Positions 11,352 through 22,803 of a DNA stretch of 64,000 bases are shown here, in pieces. Origin of the DNA: Xiphydria camelus (lineage: Eukaryota; Arthropoda; Insecta; Hymenoptera; Xiphydriidae). The notes beneath the pieces were generated by a model. That model searched no databases, had not been told where the DNA came from, and saw only the letters and a list, made by a program, of their open reading frames with translations. Each line of letters starts with the position of its first letter. Within the stretch, counting starts at the first letter, position 1. The stretch is taken from NCBI GenBank assembly GCA_963678675.1, contig OY783195.1, positions 28,941,385 through 29,005,384 of the forward strand. The letters are read 5' to 3'. The position numbers were made by a program, and so were the translations under genes.

Positions 11352-12213
11352 TACCTCGCAAGTCGTATCGAAAAAACGGATGCAGCATCTCATTCGGGTC
11401 CAACCGTCCAGCGTCGCGCTGCTTAAAGCATCTGCAACCAAAATATTATATCATCGACTTATCGAGCGCATATAGCGAAAATATCGAAAAGCTTAATGCT
11501 TCCCGAGCTAAAGATATTATCGTCCTCTTCTCTCTCTCTCTCTCTCTCTCTATCGCTCATCGCGATATCGATATCGAAATTACTCTCATATAGGTACATA
11601 GCAATTGCAATTTGAATACCGACAAAACGTCCCACGCTTCGAAACAGCGTCGACGATCGCACCTTCCACCAGAATCGCCTATCGCGCTTCTCCGCGACCC
11701 TCCCGAGGCGCGAAATAACGTTCCCGCTCGCGCGGACGCAGGTGCCGTGCGTCGCGCGGCGCGCGAGATGCGTTTACGACGCCGCCGCGGAGCGTGTGCT
11801 GTGGGTGCGAGGATTATGCACCGGCGGTGATTTCATCGGGAGATAAGAGCTTACGAGCGAGGCGTGCGCGCGAATGCGCGTCGTCCGCGCGACGGACTCG
11901 GTGATATGGAACCTGAATCGAAAGCGGTCCGTGAGTCCGCGGGTGTCCGATGACGAGCGACGCGTTCGCGGTAACCCGATAAGCGCACGTGGCGCTACAC
12001 GACACTGCGCTAGTCGCCGATGCGAGTGACGCCGTTTCTCGAGAGCCACGCATTTTCATCGTGCCCGCGACGGAGCGGAAAGTGTCGCCGTGCGGCGCTT
12101 TGCTCGCGCGCCGCCGGTCGCCGAGTAGAGCGTCCCGTGAAAAGTCAGACCCGCGCGAGGCGTCCGTATCGTCGTGCCGCCGCCGGTCGGTCGCCCTCGC
12201 GATGGCTGTCCGT
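11352..12213. other. Intronic CpG-rich unique block
   Basis: No exon or repeat element was recognised beyond the CT tract. Short overlapping open frames on both strands are low-complexity. Confidence 0.5.
11527..11551. repeat. (CT)n microsatellite
   Basis: A CT tract of about 12 units, followed by CGATATCGATATCG. Confidence 0.9.
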
Positions 12214-12217
12214 AAAT

Positions 12218-12464
12218 GAGGAGCTATCTTTCAAAACGCAGTTTTCGAATAAAACCTTGTTTTCAGTAAATCCTAATTATTTGTTCTAAAGTTACAAATT
12301 GCAATATCCAATTTTTTCAGGTGAAAATATGTAGCATTAAAAGTGCCATAAAGAATCCAGCAAAATTTAAAAATCTACACCCAAGTAAAAGTTATTAAGA
12401 AATAATTAGGATTTACTGAAGACAAGGTTTTGTTCAAAAACTGCGTTTTGAAAGATAGCTCCTC
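12218..12464. mobile_element. Element V: 247-bp MITE with clean target-site duplication
   Basis: The ends GAGGAGCTATCTTTCAAAAC and its exact inverse are flanked by AAAT on both sides (12214-12217 and 12465-12468). The inverted homology continues through ACCTTGTTTTCAGTAAATCC and its complement around 12405-12430. The ends are almost identical, so this insertion is relatively young. I saw no second copy here. Confidence 0.8.
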
Positions 12465-12927
12465 AAATGTTCGTGTCGAAACTTCGGGAGAGCTGAAAAG
12501 TGATAAATGAATAGATACCGAGATAAACAAATGCACGTAAATTGTAGAGTAACTTTAAGTAGTACTGGCTCAACAGATGCATCAAGGCTGAGCGCTTTAT
12601 GAATTGTCATTAAGCATGCATATTTGTCACGTCAAATGATTTCAAAGTAATACAATATATTGCTACAATATATATAGCGATTAATTTGAATTACGCTATA
12701 ATGTAAGTTTAATAATTTATTTAAGAGTAAATATTCCTTCAAATTCATATGACAAAACAAACGTAGACTTTAGAACGATCAGTTATTGTAGTTTGTATGA
12801 ATGTCGTGATGATCGTGCAAGTCTTTCTGGGTAGATATAGATATTGATTTTGTTTCTGCCCTAGGATAATCCTGAGGAGCAGTACACGGCTAACAAGTTG
12901 TTACGTATAGAACGATAATAATATTCG

Positions 12928-13137
12928 GAAAAACTGATACCAGTAAATTTTACAGTATCTGCAATAAAAGAGGTACACATGAGAGTTTTCTGATGTCGAA
13001 ACACCAGATGCGGTACATGTAGGTCCACACCGATGAAATTGTGTTAAAAATGAACACCACTTTTTCACTGTGCATGCATCCCTTTTATTATAAATACCTA
13101 CAGTAAAATTTACCGGTATCAGTCTGTCTGTGTAGAA
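12928..13137. mobile_element. MITE family B, copy 1, with family H insert
   Basis: The inverted arms are ACTGATACCAGTAAATTTTA and TAAAATTTACCGGTATCAGT. The middle (about 12988-13078) is not the usual family B interior. It is a block related to 43497-43600, marked by CACCAGATGCGGTACATG and GTTAAAAATGAACACCACTT. The right arm has an extra CTAC that creates TACCTAC, which sibling copies lack. Confidence 0.65.
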
Positions 13138-13199
13138 AAAAATAGCGTAGCAATGAAACAAACACGAAAAAAAAAAAAAAACGAAATACCAGAAACTAG

Positions 13200-13825
13200 A
13201 ATATAACGCAACGTCCGAGGAAACGCGCAGACGTGCAGCGGCGCTAGATAATTCCGGGAAAGCGATCGAAGGGAGGACCGTCCTATCTCTCTAGGCCGCG
13301 ACGACGAGTTTCCACGAAATCGCGTCCTCGTATCGCGGCCGTGGCCTTATTTCGCCGGTATCGCGCGCGGGAAGAAGAGGAGGATGTATTTTCGATCTAT
13401 TTTCGGGATGGCGACGTTGCGCGACCTCTCTCCCCATTGACTTACGATCGATAAATATCCCGTCGCCGAGCCGAATACGCGGCCCTTCTATTCCGAGGCG
13501 AGCTCCCTCTTCGCCGTGACGTTCGCGCGGCGGCGGGGACGCGTTAGTTATACGGGATCCGTTTGTAGCCGAGTCACTAATGAGCGCAGGATTAGCGTCG
13601 GACCCGGACGTCGTCGAGCGCCGCGCTCGTAGACTCTTCCAAAGGGTTCGCGGTCATGTTTGTTACAAATGTACGCGCATTGTTATCCCCTCGTAAACCT
13701 CCGGGAACATTTATTTCCCCTGCATCAGCCGCGGGACGAGTTATACCGTTTCTTCTCGAATGACGAGTGCATTTTGTGCTTTTTCTTTTCACGGAGGAAA
13801 TAGATCTCGGGCCCCGTATAGGTAT
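13200..13825. other. Intronic unique block
   Basis: CpG-rich and free of recognised repeats or exons. Confidence 0.5.
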
Positions 13826-14046
13826 ATATGCACGGAGAAAAAGAATTGGATCTTCTGAAAATTACTTGTGGGGTCGCAAGTAATTATAATACTTATTTAT
13901 ACGCATTAATGAAACATTTAATACACCCCAATTGGATATCTCTTCTTTACAATCATGTGGAATAGTATATGATTGCGGGGAAGAAATATTTATTTGATAT
14001 GAGAAGAGACTTAATTCATGTAAATCAATAATTACTTGCGACTCTG
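13826..14046. mobile_element. MITE family F, copy 2 (right end lost)
   Basis: It begins GCACGGAGAAAAAGAATTGG and contains GGGGTCGCAAGTAATTATAA and an AATCATGTGGAATAGTATAT block like the copy at 7317-7574. The inverted right end is missing and the sequence passes into a family M element. Confidence 0.6.
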
Positions 14047-14059
14047 CACATGAGCCGAG

Positions 14060-14240
14060 ATATCCTCCCATCCATATATGGATTATATATGTGTTTTCTG
14101 TATTAATCATATACAAACTAGAGATGTGGATTATACAATTATACAATGTAGAAATCATATATAATCCATATACCTATGACCAAAACCACACATGGATCTT
14201 ATACAAATTATATAGAATTTTTCCACCTGGGCTTCCAAGA
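14060..14240. mobile_element. MITE family M, copy 1
   Basis: A palindromic AT-rich element built on CCATATATGGATTATATATG and the inverse ACAAATTATATAGAATTTTT-CCACC. It is related to 34107-34317 and 36134-36832. Confidence 0.6.
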
Positions 14241-15685
14241 ACGATCCGATTATACTAAGAAAAAAGAACCTTTGATTCGCAGCACGTTGCACGACATAAA
14301 TCTCGCCGATCTTCGTCCATCAATAACTCCTTCGACGGGAATCCTTAATTCCTTGCAACGACTATCACGAGACGAGTGACTCGTAGGAAGCGCTGTGCTC
14401 TCAGATCGTCTCGCGCTATCCGGTTCTAATAACGTACCAAACGAGGGTCGCGGCAGCCCCGGTTAATCGCGCTTCTTTTGTCTAACGGGGCCCGAACTGG
14501 CCGCTGATTATGGCCGGACCGCCGGGTCGTTAGTCGGTTTTCAGGACGAAAACGGTTTTACACCGCGTTACGACCACCTGCACCGGTTTGGTTGCCTGGT
14601 CCGCGCCGCGAGTCCAGCCGCGCTATACATATAGGTATACCACGTGTGCGCTCCACGCAACCAGCGCTTCGCACGGTAGTGCATCGCCTGCACTTTGTTC
14701 GGGGCCTTCGAAGATTTCGATCTCCTCCTCCTCCCCCTCGGCTCTCCCGTCGACGTCGTCCTGCAGTTTGCCCAAGCGTCCTTCGGCTTCCCCGATACGT
14801 TCCCCCGCGACTCGTCTGTACGACACGGCAATCTCTCTTCCGCGATATCGCGTCGTATCGTCGCGAAGAGGCGAGACACGTTTCGCGCGGGTCGAGAATC
14901 GTGCGCGCCGCCGCGGCCGCAGACGCGCCGTTGCGGGGGAGGCCTCAGGCGCGGAAACCGCAGACCGGCCGGGCCGTGCGAAGCGAAAGCGGCGTCGCGG
15001 CTTCGATTATGTGTGGGATAATGCGCGGCGAACCTCCGACAGACGTAATCTGGTTGGCCCACGGCTCGGACGGGGAAAGGGCGAAGGAAGGGCCGCGGGA
15101 GCCCCGGTGCGGCCGCCATAATGCACGGTGAGAAGTGCGCGCGGGGTCAAGCGGGTCAAAAGAACGTCATGGCGGTCGTTGCTATACGTCCATGGCGGAC
15201 CGGCTTCGCCTCGACCCCGGGCTTGCGTGCATGTGTACACCTTCGAATCGTCGAGGCTTCGAGAATCTTTTCGTTCCCCTTCGTGGAATCGCTGCCTCCT
15301 CCTCCTCCTCCTCCTCCTCCTCCTTCGCCGCCCTCCTCGCCTCCACCTTCGCTTCGCCTCCATCTCCTCCTCTGTCAAGAGAGTCGCCGACTTGGCTCTC
15401 CCCGTGAACTCTTCTCGTACCGCGCGAACCACGTCGGATGAGAGTAGGTACCGACGTGATACACCTAACCGCCGCCGCCGCCGCCGCCGCCGCCTCTCCC
15501 ACCTCCTCCTCAATTACTCTCGGGCACGTTTCTCGCAAATGGAGAGGAGAAAGGTGAATCCGGACGACGATACTTTATGTGCTGTACGTCGTTCGGGAGA
15601 TGGCTTCTCGTTTGAAGTCGTGCGACGTCACTTTGCGCGGCTCGACGAGTGCATGTCGGCGCGCTGATTGGAGTTGCGCGCGAAG
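14241..15685. other. Intronic CpG-rich block with CCT and CCG trinucleotide tracts
   Basis: It contains (CCT)n at about 15295-15323 and (CCG)n at about 15470-15494. Several overlapping open frames of 100-180 codons occur on both strands at 14568-15667. They give Ser/Pro/Arg-rich or homopolymeric products and none resembles a known family, so they are not called as genes. Confidence 0.5.
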
Positions 15686-15689
15686 TGCA

Positions 15690-15883
15690 CGGAAGACTGA
15701 TACCGGTTGAATTTAGTGTATTTATGATAAAAGAGGCACCATGCGCGTGAGGGTTTTCGGATATTTTTCGAGTGCGATGCGGTAATTTTTCTTTTGGAAA
15801 CGTTAAATCATTACGGTTTGCGTTGTATTGTAATTTACGAGGTTTTTTAGGAAATATTGTTCTTCGGCACAGTACCTACACTG
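15690..15883. mobile_element. MITE family B, copy 2 (half)
   Basis: The left arm GAAGACTGATACCGGTTGAA with the family's GAGGGTTTTCGGATATTT block is present. The right arm is absent where element J begins. Confidence 0.6.
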
Positions 15884-16344
15884 AACAAAAAATTCGGTAC
15901 ATCCATCCAAATGAATTCGATTAGGAGTTATTGAGATAAATGAAATAAATTAGAGTTGGATCAAATATCGTGTTATAAGTTTGAGAGAAATAAGTTAAGT
16001 TGATTGAGGCAATCACATGGCGAGGTTACTGATTTAACGGATCACTTGGTTGATCAAAGCGGAAAAGACTCAGCCAACCGTATTGAAGTGCATCCAAGGT
16101 CTAGTTGAATACGTATCTATCAGATAATTGAGATCAATAGGATTTTATTCATATCGAACAAAAGTCTATTTGGATTTAAAAAAACCTTTTACTAGATTCG
16201 TACTCAATTAAAAGGATACGCAAAACATCAATCTAATTCTGATAGACTTTTCTTCTTCGAAGTGAATAAATTTCTATTTATCTCAAATAAATTTGTCTAT
16301 TAGGCTCGTATTCAACTAAATAGATCTTTTTTCTCTCAGTGTAA
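15884..16344. mobile_element. Element J: 460-bp palindromic MITE
   Basis: The ends CTACACTGAACAAAAAATTC and TCTTTTTTCTCTCAGTGTA are inverted. Internal arms repeat GAGATAAATGAAATAAATT and the complementary AATTTCTATTTATCTCAAA. It abuts and interrupts a family B copy. Confidence 0.6.
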
Positions 16345-16355
16345 TGTGAACCCAG

Positions 16356-16575
16356 TATACCATATGAACTCGCCAAGAAAGAAGCTTTAATCACTATCAT
16401 CTCATTTCAATACGTATAAGCTTTTGGCTCTCATATTTGTATAATACTTTTATATTACGTTTCTACCTACAATAAAGCCTTATATCGATGTAGGCTAAAA
16501 ATGCATTGATAATGAGATAATAGTGATTGAAGTTTCTTTCTTGGCGAGTAAGTTTAGCCTCTCTCACATGGTATT
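16356..16575. mobile_element. MITE family A, copy 1
   Basis: This is one of seven copies of a palindromic element of about 210 bp. Consensus arms read GAGGCTAAACTTACTCGCC, then GAAACTTCAATCACTATTAT and CTCATTATC, with a central TCTTATATCGATGTAGG. In this copy the left end lacks about 14 bases of the GAGGCTAAACTT segment. Confidence 0.75.
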
Positions 16576-18578
16576 AAGGTTGAAAATGTGACCTACAGAA
16601 TGATTGAATTAACGAAATCCAGAAACCCTTTCGTGTATCTATCTTTTTTTTTTTTGCAAAAACACTAAAATTTCCTAATTTCGATCTTTCTCTGTACTCA
16701 ACTCGAACATCGGTTCGGTCCTTCGATCGAGGAATAAATTCGCGATGTCTCAATGCCCTCGACGATTTCGTAAAATGTACAAACCGTACGTTCTTTCATT
16801 GCCCGCGCGGTAGAAGCTCCTCGAAGGTTCTCGTACGAGCCTATAACTCGCGTCAGATGCGCCGGCGAGGAGGAGGAGGTTTCGCGAATGTGGGATGACG
16901 ATCGTCGTCGTCGACGCTGTAAGGCGATCTTCGCGACCACTTCCTTCCTACGGGAACAGCCGGCGGATCCGATGACCAGTCTGAGGTCGACGTTGACCGA
17001 CGTGGGAAAGGATCGTTACTCTCCCCCTTCCTCCGCGCTCCGCCGCCACCCCGTTCCGTCCCACTCCTCTTCGCCCTCTTTCTCCTCTTCGCCGCGGTCG
17101 CGAACGCCGCGGCCCGGCGATCCGGTGCACGCGTATAGGTAGTATCTCCTTCCCGCGAGAACGATCCCCGGGCGCACGCGCGCGATTTCCGCGGCGCGTC
17201 CGGCGGAAATGGTCCCGGTGAAAATAGCCAATTTGCCGAGGGTACGACGGCAACCTTTCTTTTTCCCATCGCGCGTGACTCTCGGACCCTCTCTCGAGCG
17301 GCCGAGGGACGATCGAGCCCTGCCGCCGTCCTTAACAAGTCGATTTTACGATCCAATTGCATTTCCATTTATATTTGTATTCATAAGTTGCGCAAACGAA
17401 TCTCCCTCCCCTTCTCGCCGCTCGTTCGAGTATTTCCTCCCCGCGCGAGTACGGTTACCGCTTCGGGAACCCACACGAAATGCATATCAGCATACGCCAC
17501 CGATACGCTTCGGTCCACGCTGACTCCCTAGCGACGGCTTCGAACCGCTCTCGGGTCGCGGAGGGTTCGAGCAAGGGGCGCAATCCCTCCCGCCCTAGCT
17601 CGCTGTACCACTTCCGCGTCGATCCTCCGAGAAGGAACCGCTTGGCAATTCTCACGAGCGTGAAAAGTTCTCGTCGAGAAACACCCTACAGCCCTGTCGC
17701 TCCCGTCGAAAAAAGTCACGCAGCATCCATCCGCGCTTCCTCGCTGTCCTCCCGCGGCAGTACGGGGAGAAATGGCGGAGCCGCGCGCGCGATCTCGCTC
17801 TCGGGTCTGTCGCTGAGCGCGGCCCAATCGTCCGGGGCCTTATTAGTGATTTAAATACGAGCATATATATATACGGGCCCGCTGCTCCGACCCGCGTAGA
17901 TACTCGATAAATAAATAACTGTATAATGCATGGATTCCATTGTGCATTGTACACCAGGGAGAGAGAGAAGCCCGGGAGAGCCGCACGAGAATATAATGTC
18001 GTATCTGTGTTACGATGCATTATAGTCAGAAGCAGCGCGTCCGATATGCGTGTACGCGAGGAGGTGAAGAGGGGCGGGAACGGGGTGGAGGAAGAGAGGA
18101 CGACGACGACGACGACGGTTCCCTGCGCGCGCGGCGGACCCTGGCGTTATTCTTGTATGTACGGACGTTCTGCATACGCGAGACCGCCTCGTACGTGTCA
18201 TCGCGCTCCGCGCCTCTCTAAAGTATCGTCGATGCGTGGCGAATCCGCAGCTGCGTGCTACGGATACCCGCGGGCCGCTTCTATGCACCTGTTAATTCCG
18301 CCGGGAATTGGACCGACGGATGACCGATCGACGAAGTGAACGAGCGAATAATTCTTCGATTATATGGAGTGCGATTGGGGAGACAATTTGATTGATTTCA
18401 TCGCGAGGAGGGTCGAGCGGGGAGGCCGAAAGCGGTAGATCGAATCGAATTAATTCTGCCGGATCGTGCCACTCGACGAGCCGAGTCGTGACGTCTCTGT
18501 CGGAGGCGTCAATATATACATAAACACTCGTTTAGTTCGAATAGATCTTTGTTCGATGTGAGAAAAATGTGTACCTAT
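16576..18578. other. Intronic CpG-rich block with (GAC)n
   Basis: Unique CpG-rich sequence with a (GAC)7 tract at 18099-18118. No exon was recognised. Antisense and sense open frames around 16853-17854 are low-complexity and unsupported. Confidence 0.5.
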
Positions 18579-18854
18579 ACCTACACTGAGAAAAAAATTG
18601 ATTAAACCGATTCATTCGGTTTAACTTACTTCAAGTAATTAAATATTTCTTTTAAATTAGCAAAGTAGTTAAGTTGAATTGATTTATATCTACAAACGAA
18701 ACGAATTTTATCGAAAGAAATAAACAAAAATTTAGTTCTTTCCAATTATTATATTACATAGTCCAGCCGAACACACAATGATTAGTTTGACGAGATTTCA
18801 CATTCAACCCGAACAATTTGGTTGGAACAACTATTTTTTTTCTCAGTGTAGGTA
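18579..18854. mobile_element. Palindromic MITE, CACTGAGAAAA ends
   Basis: It runs from CCTACACTGAGAAAAAAATT to ATTTTTTTTCTCAGTGTAGG, with terminal inversion extending into the flanking TACCTA/TAGGTA. The interior includes GATTAAACCGATTCATTCGG. No internal match to another copy was noticed. Confidence 0.65.
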
Positions 18855-18903
18855 CAGGTACACGGGAGATAAGAAACGTGACCGAAGGTACGAGCGTAAA
18901 TCG

Positions 18904-19072
18904 CTGCACGGAGAAAAGTTTATGGTAACCGCATTCTCACGATTCGTGTGGTGAGATTAAATTATTGTTCGGTCGATATTTATGGTAGGTACTGAACGTC
19001 ATGTGTGTCGCAATAATTCAATCTTACCACACATGGATCGTGAAAATGGTTACCGCAAATTTTTCTCCATAT
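18904..19072. mobile_element. MITE family C, copy 2
   Basis: An intact palindromic copy runs from GCACGGAGAAAAGTTTATGG to CCGCAAATTTTTCTCCATATG, with core GGTCGATATTTATGGTAGG. Compared with copy 1 it has an extra four bases that create TAGGTA. It is preceded by the same AACGTGACCGAAGGTA flank as copy 1. Confidence 0.75.
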
Positions 19073-19074
19073 GC

Positions 19075-19410
19075 GTATTGAGAAAAATAATCTGGTCAAT
19101 CTAATCAAAATTATAAAGACAATAATTAAACTGCTTGATGAAGCATCTGTTTGGTTAAACTGACAAATTCCTCGTTAGAATAACCACTAAAAGAAAAATT
19201 TACTAGACTTGATTAAATCGGCGGTCATGTGTGGGGAAAAGCAGATTCAATTAATTGATCTAATAATAATTGACTCGAATGGACCATAGTCTGTTTCCTT
19301 CAACCTTCCGTTAATTGTTAACCAAATTTATTAGTCGAAGCCGCTAATTCTGCATTCCCCCACCCGCAAACGCCGATTTAACTGAAAATGTACCATTTTT
19401 TCTCTCGATG
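19075..19410. mobile_element. MITE family I, copy 2
   Basis: It begins TATTGAGAAAAATAATCTGG directly after family C copy 2, as family I copy 1 follows family C copy 1. It contains TTTGGTTAAACTGACAAATT and GTTAGAATAACC, and ends near CCATTTTTTCTCTCGATGTA. Confidence 0.6.
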
Positions 19411-20081
19411 TACCGCAGTTGCGCGGCTGTATCCTCGAAAATCAACGTATCGCGCCATACATTTCAAGCTCAACGCGTGTCCCACCCCCTACAAATATCT
19501 CCCTCTCCCCCGGCGTTCCGCGCCACGGAGGAATTTGGGTTTTTGGTTCACCCCGTATACCGCGCTCCGGACCGCTACCCCGTGGAAGCCCGGCGCGGCG
19601 GGACACGTCCCTCCGCGTGCGCGTGTACGGCGTAGGTGGGCAGTAGGAACAAGCAGCGAACACCGCGTTTATTCAAATAAATTCAATTAATTACCATAGC
19701 ACGAACAATGGCCTCCTCGCGCGCAACGTTCCCCGGTGCAGCGCGCCGACGTCGCTCGTGTCCACAGTCGCGATACCGTCCATGCGTCGAGTCTTCGCGG
19801 CGCAAATATCGCGCGCGGGTTATCGCGTCCGCCGCGTCGATGTTTGCACAGAGCTCCCGATCGCGGGGATTTGCGCGAGTTCGCCGAACAGGAGGAAGCA
19901 GTCGTCTATTAATTGCCGCGAGGACCGCGATGTTTGCTTTCTATATGGGCATACATACGCGTATACGTTTATCCTTTAACGAGAAAAATTGACGCGACGC
20001 GTGTCTCGGTAAATATAACGAAACCTCTTGATTTATGCCGCACTTTCCTCGTCGCGTTCCGAGTAAAATGAATCTTCTCCC
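19411..20081. other. Intronic unique block
   Basis: Moderately CpG-rich. Nothing recognisable was seen on either strand. Confidence 0.5.
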
Positions 20082-20642
20082 ATGGAAAGACTGGTATCGG
20101 TAAAGTTTACTGCATTTACGATAAGGGCGAGGTACACGTGAGGGTTTTCGGATATTTTTGGAGTGCGGTACGATAATTTTTCCTTTGGAAACATTAAATC
20201 GTGATATTTTACATTACAATTTATCAGTTTCCATTGAAAGATTGTTCTCCGGCACAGTGCATCGAGAGAATCAATTGTTGGTTCCAAACAAATGTTTCCT
20301 TCGATCAAAAAGATGATGCAATTCCAGGATCAAGGCATAGCTTTCTTCGCGTACAAAATTATTCGGTATAGGTTCGAGTAATTCTTTTTTTTTTTGCGCA
20401 AGAAAAATGTCTCGTCCCAATGAAGGTATTCCGGAATCAAGAGAGTGTATAGATATATTCTTCGACCACACAAAGGAATCTGTATTCTTAACAATTTATA
20501 AGATCATATTATGTTCTTGGTTCAAGAAATATTTGTCTGACACTGGCAATTATTTCTCTCGATACAGGAATATCCGAAAACCCCCATGCGTACCTCTTTT
20601 AATGTAAATACAGTAAAATTTACCGCCATCAGTCTTTCCGTA
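20082..20642. mobile_element. MITE family B, copy 3, split by family G
   Basis: The left arm GGAAAGACTGGTATCGGTAA (from 20084) and the right arm AAATTTACCGCCATCAGTCT frame an inserted family G element at about 20258-20570. The break falls after GGCACAG, the point where intact copies continue with AAATATCCGAAAACC. Confidence 0.7.
20258..20570. mobile_element. MITE family G, copy 2 (nested)
   Basis: The ends GCATCGAGAGAATCAATTG and CAATTATTTCTCTCGATAC are inverted. The interior matches 3391-3695 and 44892-45194, with a TTCGATCAAAAAGATGATGC block and a run of T before TGCGCAAGAAAAATG. Confidence 0.7.
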
Positions 20643-21570
20643 CCCTCGTCGCCTCTGCACTTCGGCTTTCTAATTTCTCTTGTCGCCGCGCGCGCGCGCG
20701 CGCGCGTTCCTCCGTCGCGCTAATAAATTCTATCGCGCGCGGAGCCCTGCAGGAAGCGGCGCGCGCTGTAATTTATGCCGGTCTGCGACGAAGGAACGCG
20801 GCGAAAGCCCTGGTTGATGTTTTCTAATTGTCGCGAGTCCGGCGAGAGGGGGAAGACAAAAAAATTGGAGCGCGCGCCGATACGTGCGAATTATCGAGCG
20901 GCATTTTTTAACACCGCGCGTTGATGGCATCGATAACAATTATCCACCATCTTCGATCGCGCTCCCCCTTTCGCACGGATATAACGGACAAGCCTCGTTG
21001 CGCGCGATATTCGCGCCCGTCTCGCGCGCTCCACCCGACAGGATGTTAATATGTGCTCGCACCGCGCGCGCGCGCTATGTCGTTCGGCCGTAACCGGGCG
21101 AAATTGAAAGAGCGCCCATCACGGGTACAAGCGCGCGCCGCGCGACGAATATACTCTCGCCGTGTGCCATTTGCATATTTAAATAAGATCACCCCGATGG
21201 TAATGAGTATGTAAATAGTCGCGCGCGCGCGCGTCTCTTCTTCCCGCAGCGGCAGCAGCGCGCTGCACATTTCTCGTCCCCGAAATCGTTCGTTTCCTCT
21301 TTCGCGCCTCGTTTCGACGGAATTCGCACGCGACTACCCTCCGGCGAGAGGAGGTCGAGTGAAGAATACATGCTCGCGCGTGTGACGCGTGTAAATAAAT
21401 GAGCCGCATAAATTGTGCACTTTCCAGAAGAGACATACGGTTGACTAAGTGTATGCAGGCGACGGACAATAACCGTTGGTTATGCAAAGTGCATCTCTAG
21501 CCGGAGAAAATATATTTTCTGGCTATAGCCAGCGCAAAAAGCACTTGACGCATTGACCCGTCTATATATA
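20643..21570. other. Intronic CpG-rich unique block
   Basis: It contains (CG)n at about 20688-20706 and no supported gene. Confidence 0.5.
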
Positions 21571-21572
21571 TC

Positions 21573-21778
21573 GTATGAGGCTAAACTTATTAGTGAGGAA
21601 AGAATCTTGAATCACTGTTATCTCATTATCTGTGAGTTCTTGGCTCATGTTTGTATAATACTTTTTTAAGATTATGTTTCAATCTACAACAAAGTCTTAT
21701 ATCGATGTAGGTCAAAAGTTCATAGATAATGAGATAATAGTGATTGAAGTTTCTTTCGTGTTGAGTAAGTTTAGACTG
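21573..21778. mobile_element. MITE family A, copy 2
   Basis: It starts TATGAGGCTAAACTTATTAG and ends GTTGAGTAAGTTTAGACTG. The centre has TCTTATATCGATGTAGGTCA, as in the other copies. Confidence 0.75.
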
Positions 21779-22040
21779 ATAGGTAGTTAAAATGACAAAA
21801 CGCATCCAGTTAAACGTGTTTTGTTATTCTAACCAATATACTGGTCAGTTAAACCAAATATTTAGTTACGTCGGTTAGTAATTTAGTTGATAAGTAAGCA
21901 ATCAAATGTTTAGTTATCCTACCCAAAAATTGGTCAATTTAACGAAACACAGATGGAGAGGATCCATATTTCACCAAACGGTTTGGTCATCATCTTCAAG
22001 ATTTTGGTTTGATCGATCAAGTTATTTTTCTTACTGTGTG
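21779..22040. mobile_element. MITE family I, copy 3
   Basis: It lies directly after family A copy 2. The arms carry TGTTATTCTAACCAATATAC and GGTCAGTTAAACCAAATATT, with the right end in TTATTTTTCTTACTGTGTGG. Confidence 0.6.
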
Positions 22041-22099
22041 GTAAAACACGAAAATATTCATTCTCGCTTCCACATTCGTCTCGCTCTGTTTTTCTCCTC

Positions 22100-22280
22100 T
22101 AATGACGATTAGGACTCATGAGCTTTCACATGAGCTTTTGGCTCATATATTTGCAGAATACTTTTTTCAAGATTACGTTTCAATTTACAAAGTCTTATAT
22201 CGATATAGGTCAACAATTCATTGATAAAGAGGTAACAGTGATTGAAAATTCTTTCCCGGCGAGTAAGTTTACCCTCGTAT
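22100..22280. mobile_element. MITE family A, copy 3 (left arm shortened)
   Basis: The right half is complete (GATTGAAAATTCTTTCCCGG, CGAGTAAGTTTACCCTCGT). The left outer part is missing and the match starts near GAGCTTTTGGCTCATATATT. Confidence 0.65.
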
Positions 22281-22759
22281 ATTAGACGTACGTTCGTCCG
22301 GTAAGCCCGGGAACCCGTGATACCACGTAATACCGGTACCCGGTACACCGGCGGCACGATCTATAGGCGGCTCGCTCGACCGAATCGGGCCCGACGGAAA
22401 CCGCGACTCCGGGGCCGTGCTACCGGGGGCCCGATGAGTCCCTCGTTTACGGTTGACGCCGCGATTAACGCGTAATTGCCGTAATAAGTAATTAAATCCC
22501 CTTTTTCGAGCCGTCAACTGGTAATTGGCCGGCGATTCGGGGAATCGGGACGGCGGGTCGTACGCGCGCGCTGTCCGCGAGGATACGCAGGGGGAGAGAG
22601 AGAGAGAGAGAGAGAGTCCGGATGATATCGGTACTAAGCTGTGAATGGCTACGCCCTGGAAGGCACGGTTGGAAGGTTGAGCGGGCGGGGTGGAGAAGCG
22701 GGGGGCACCTAATTAATGGGGCGGCAACCGACCACTTCCCTCTCGCCTTGCGTTCTTTC

Positions 22760-22803
<44 letters not shown>

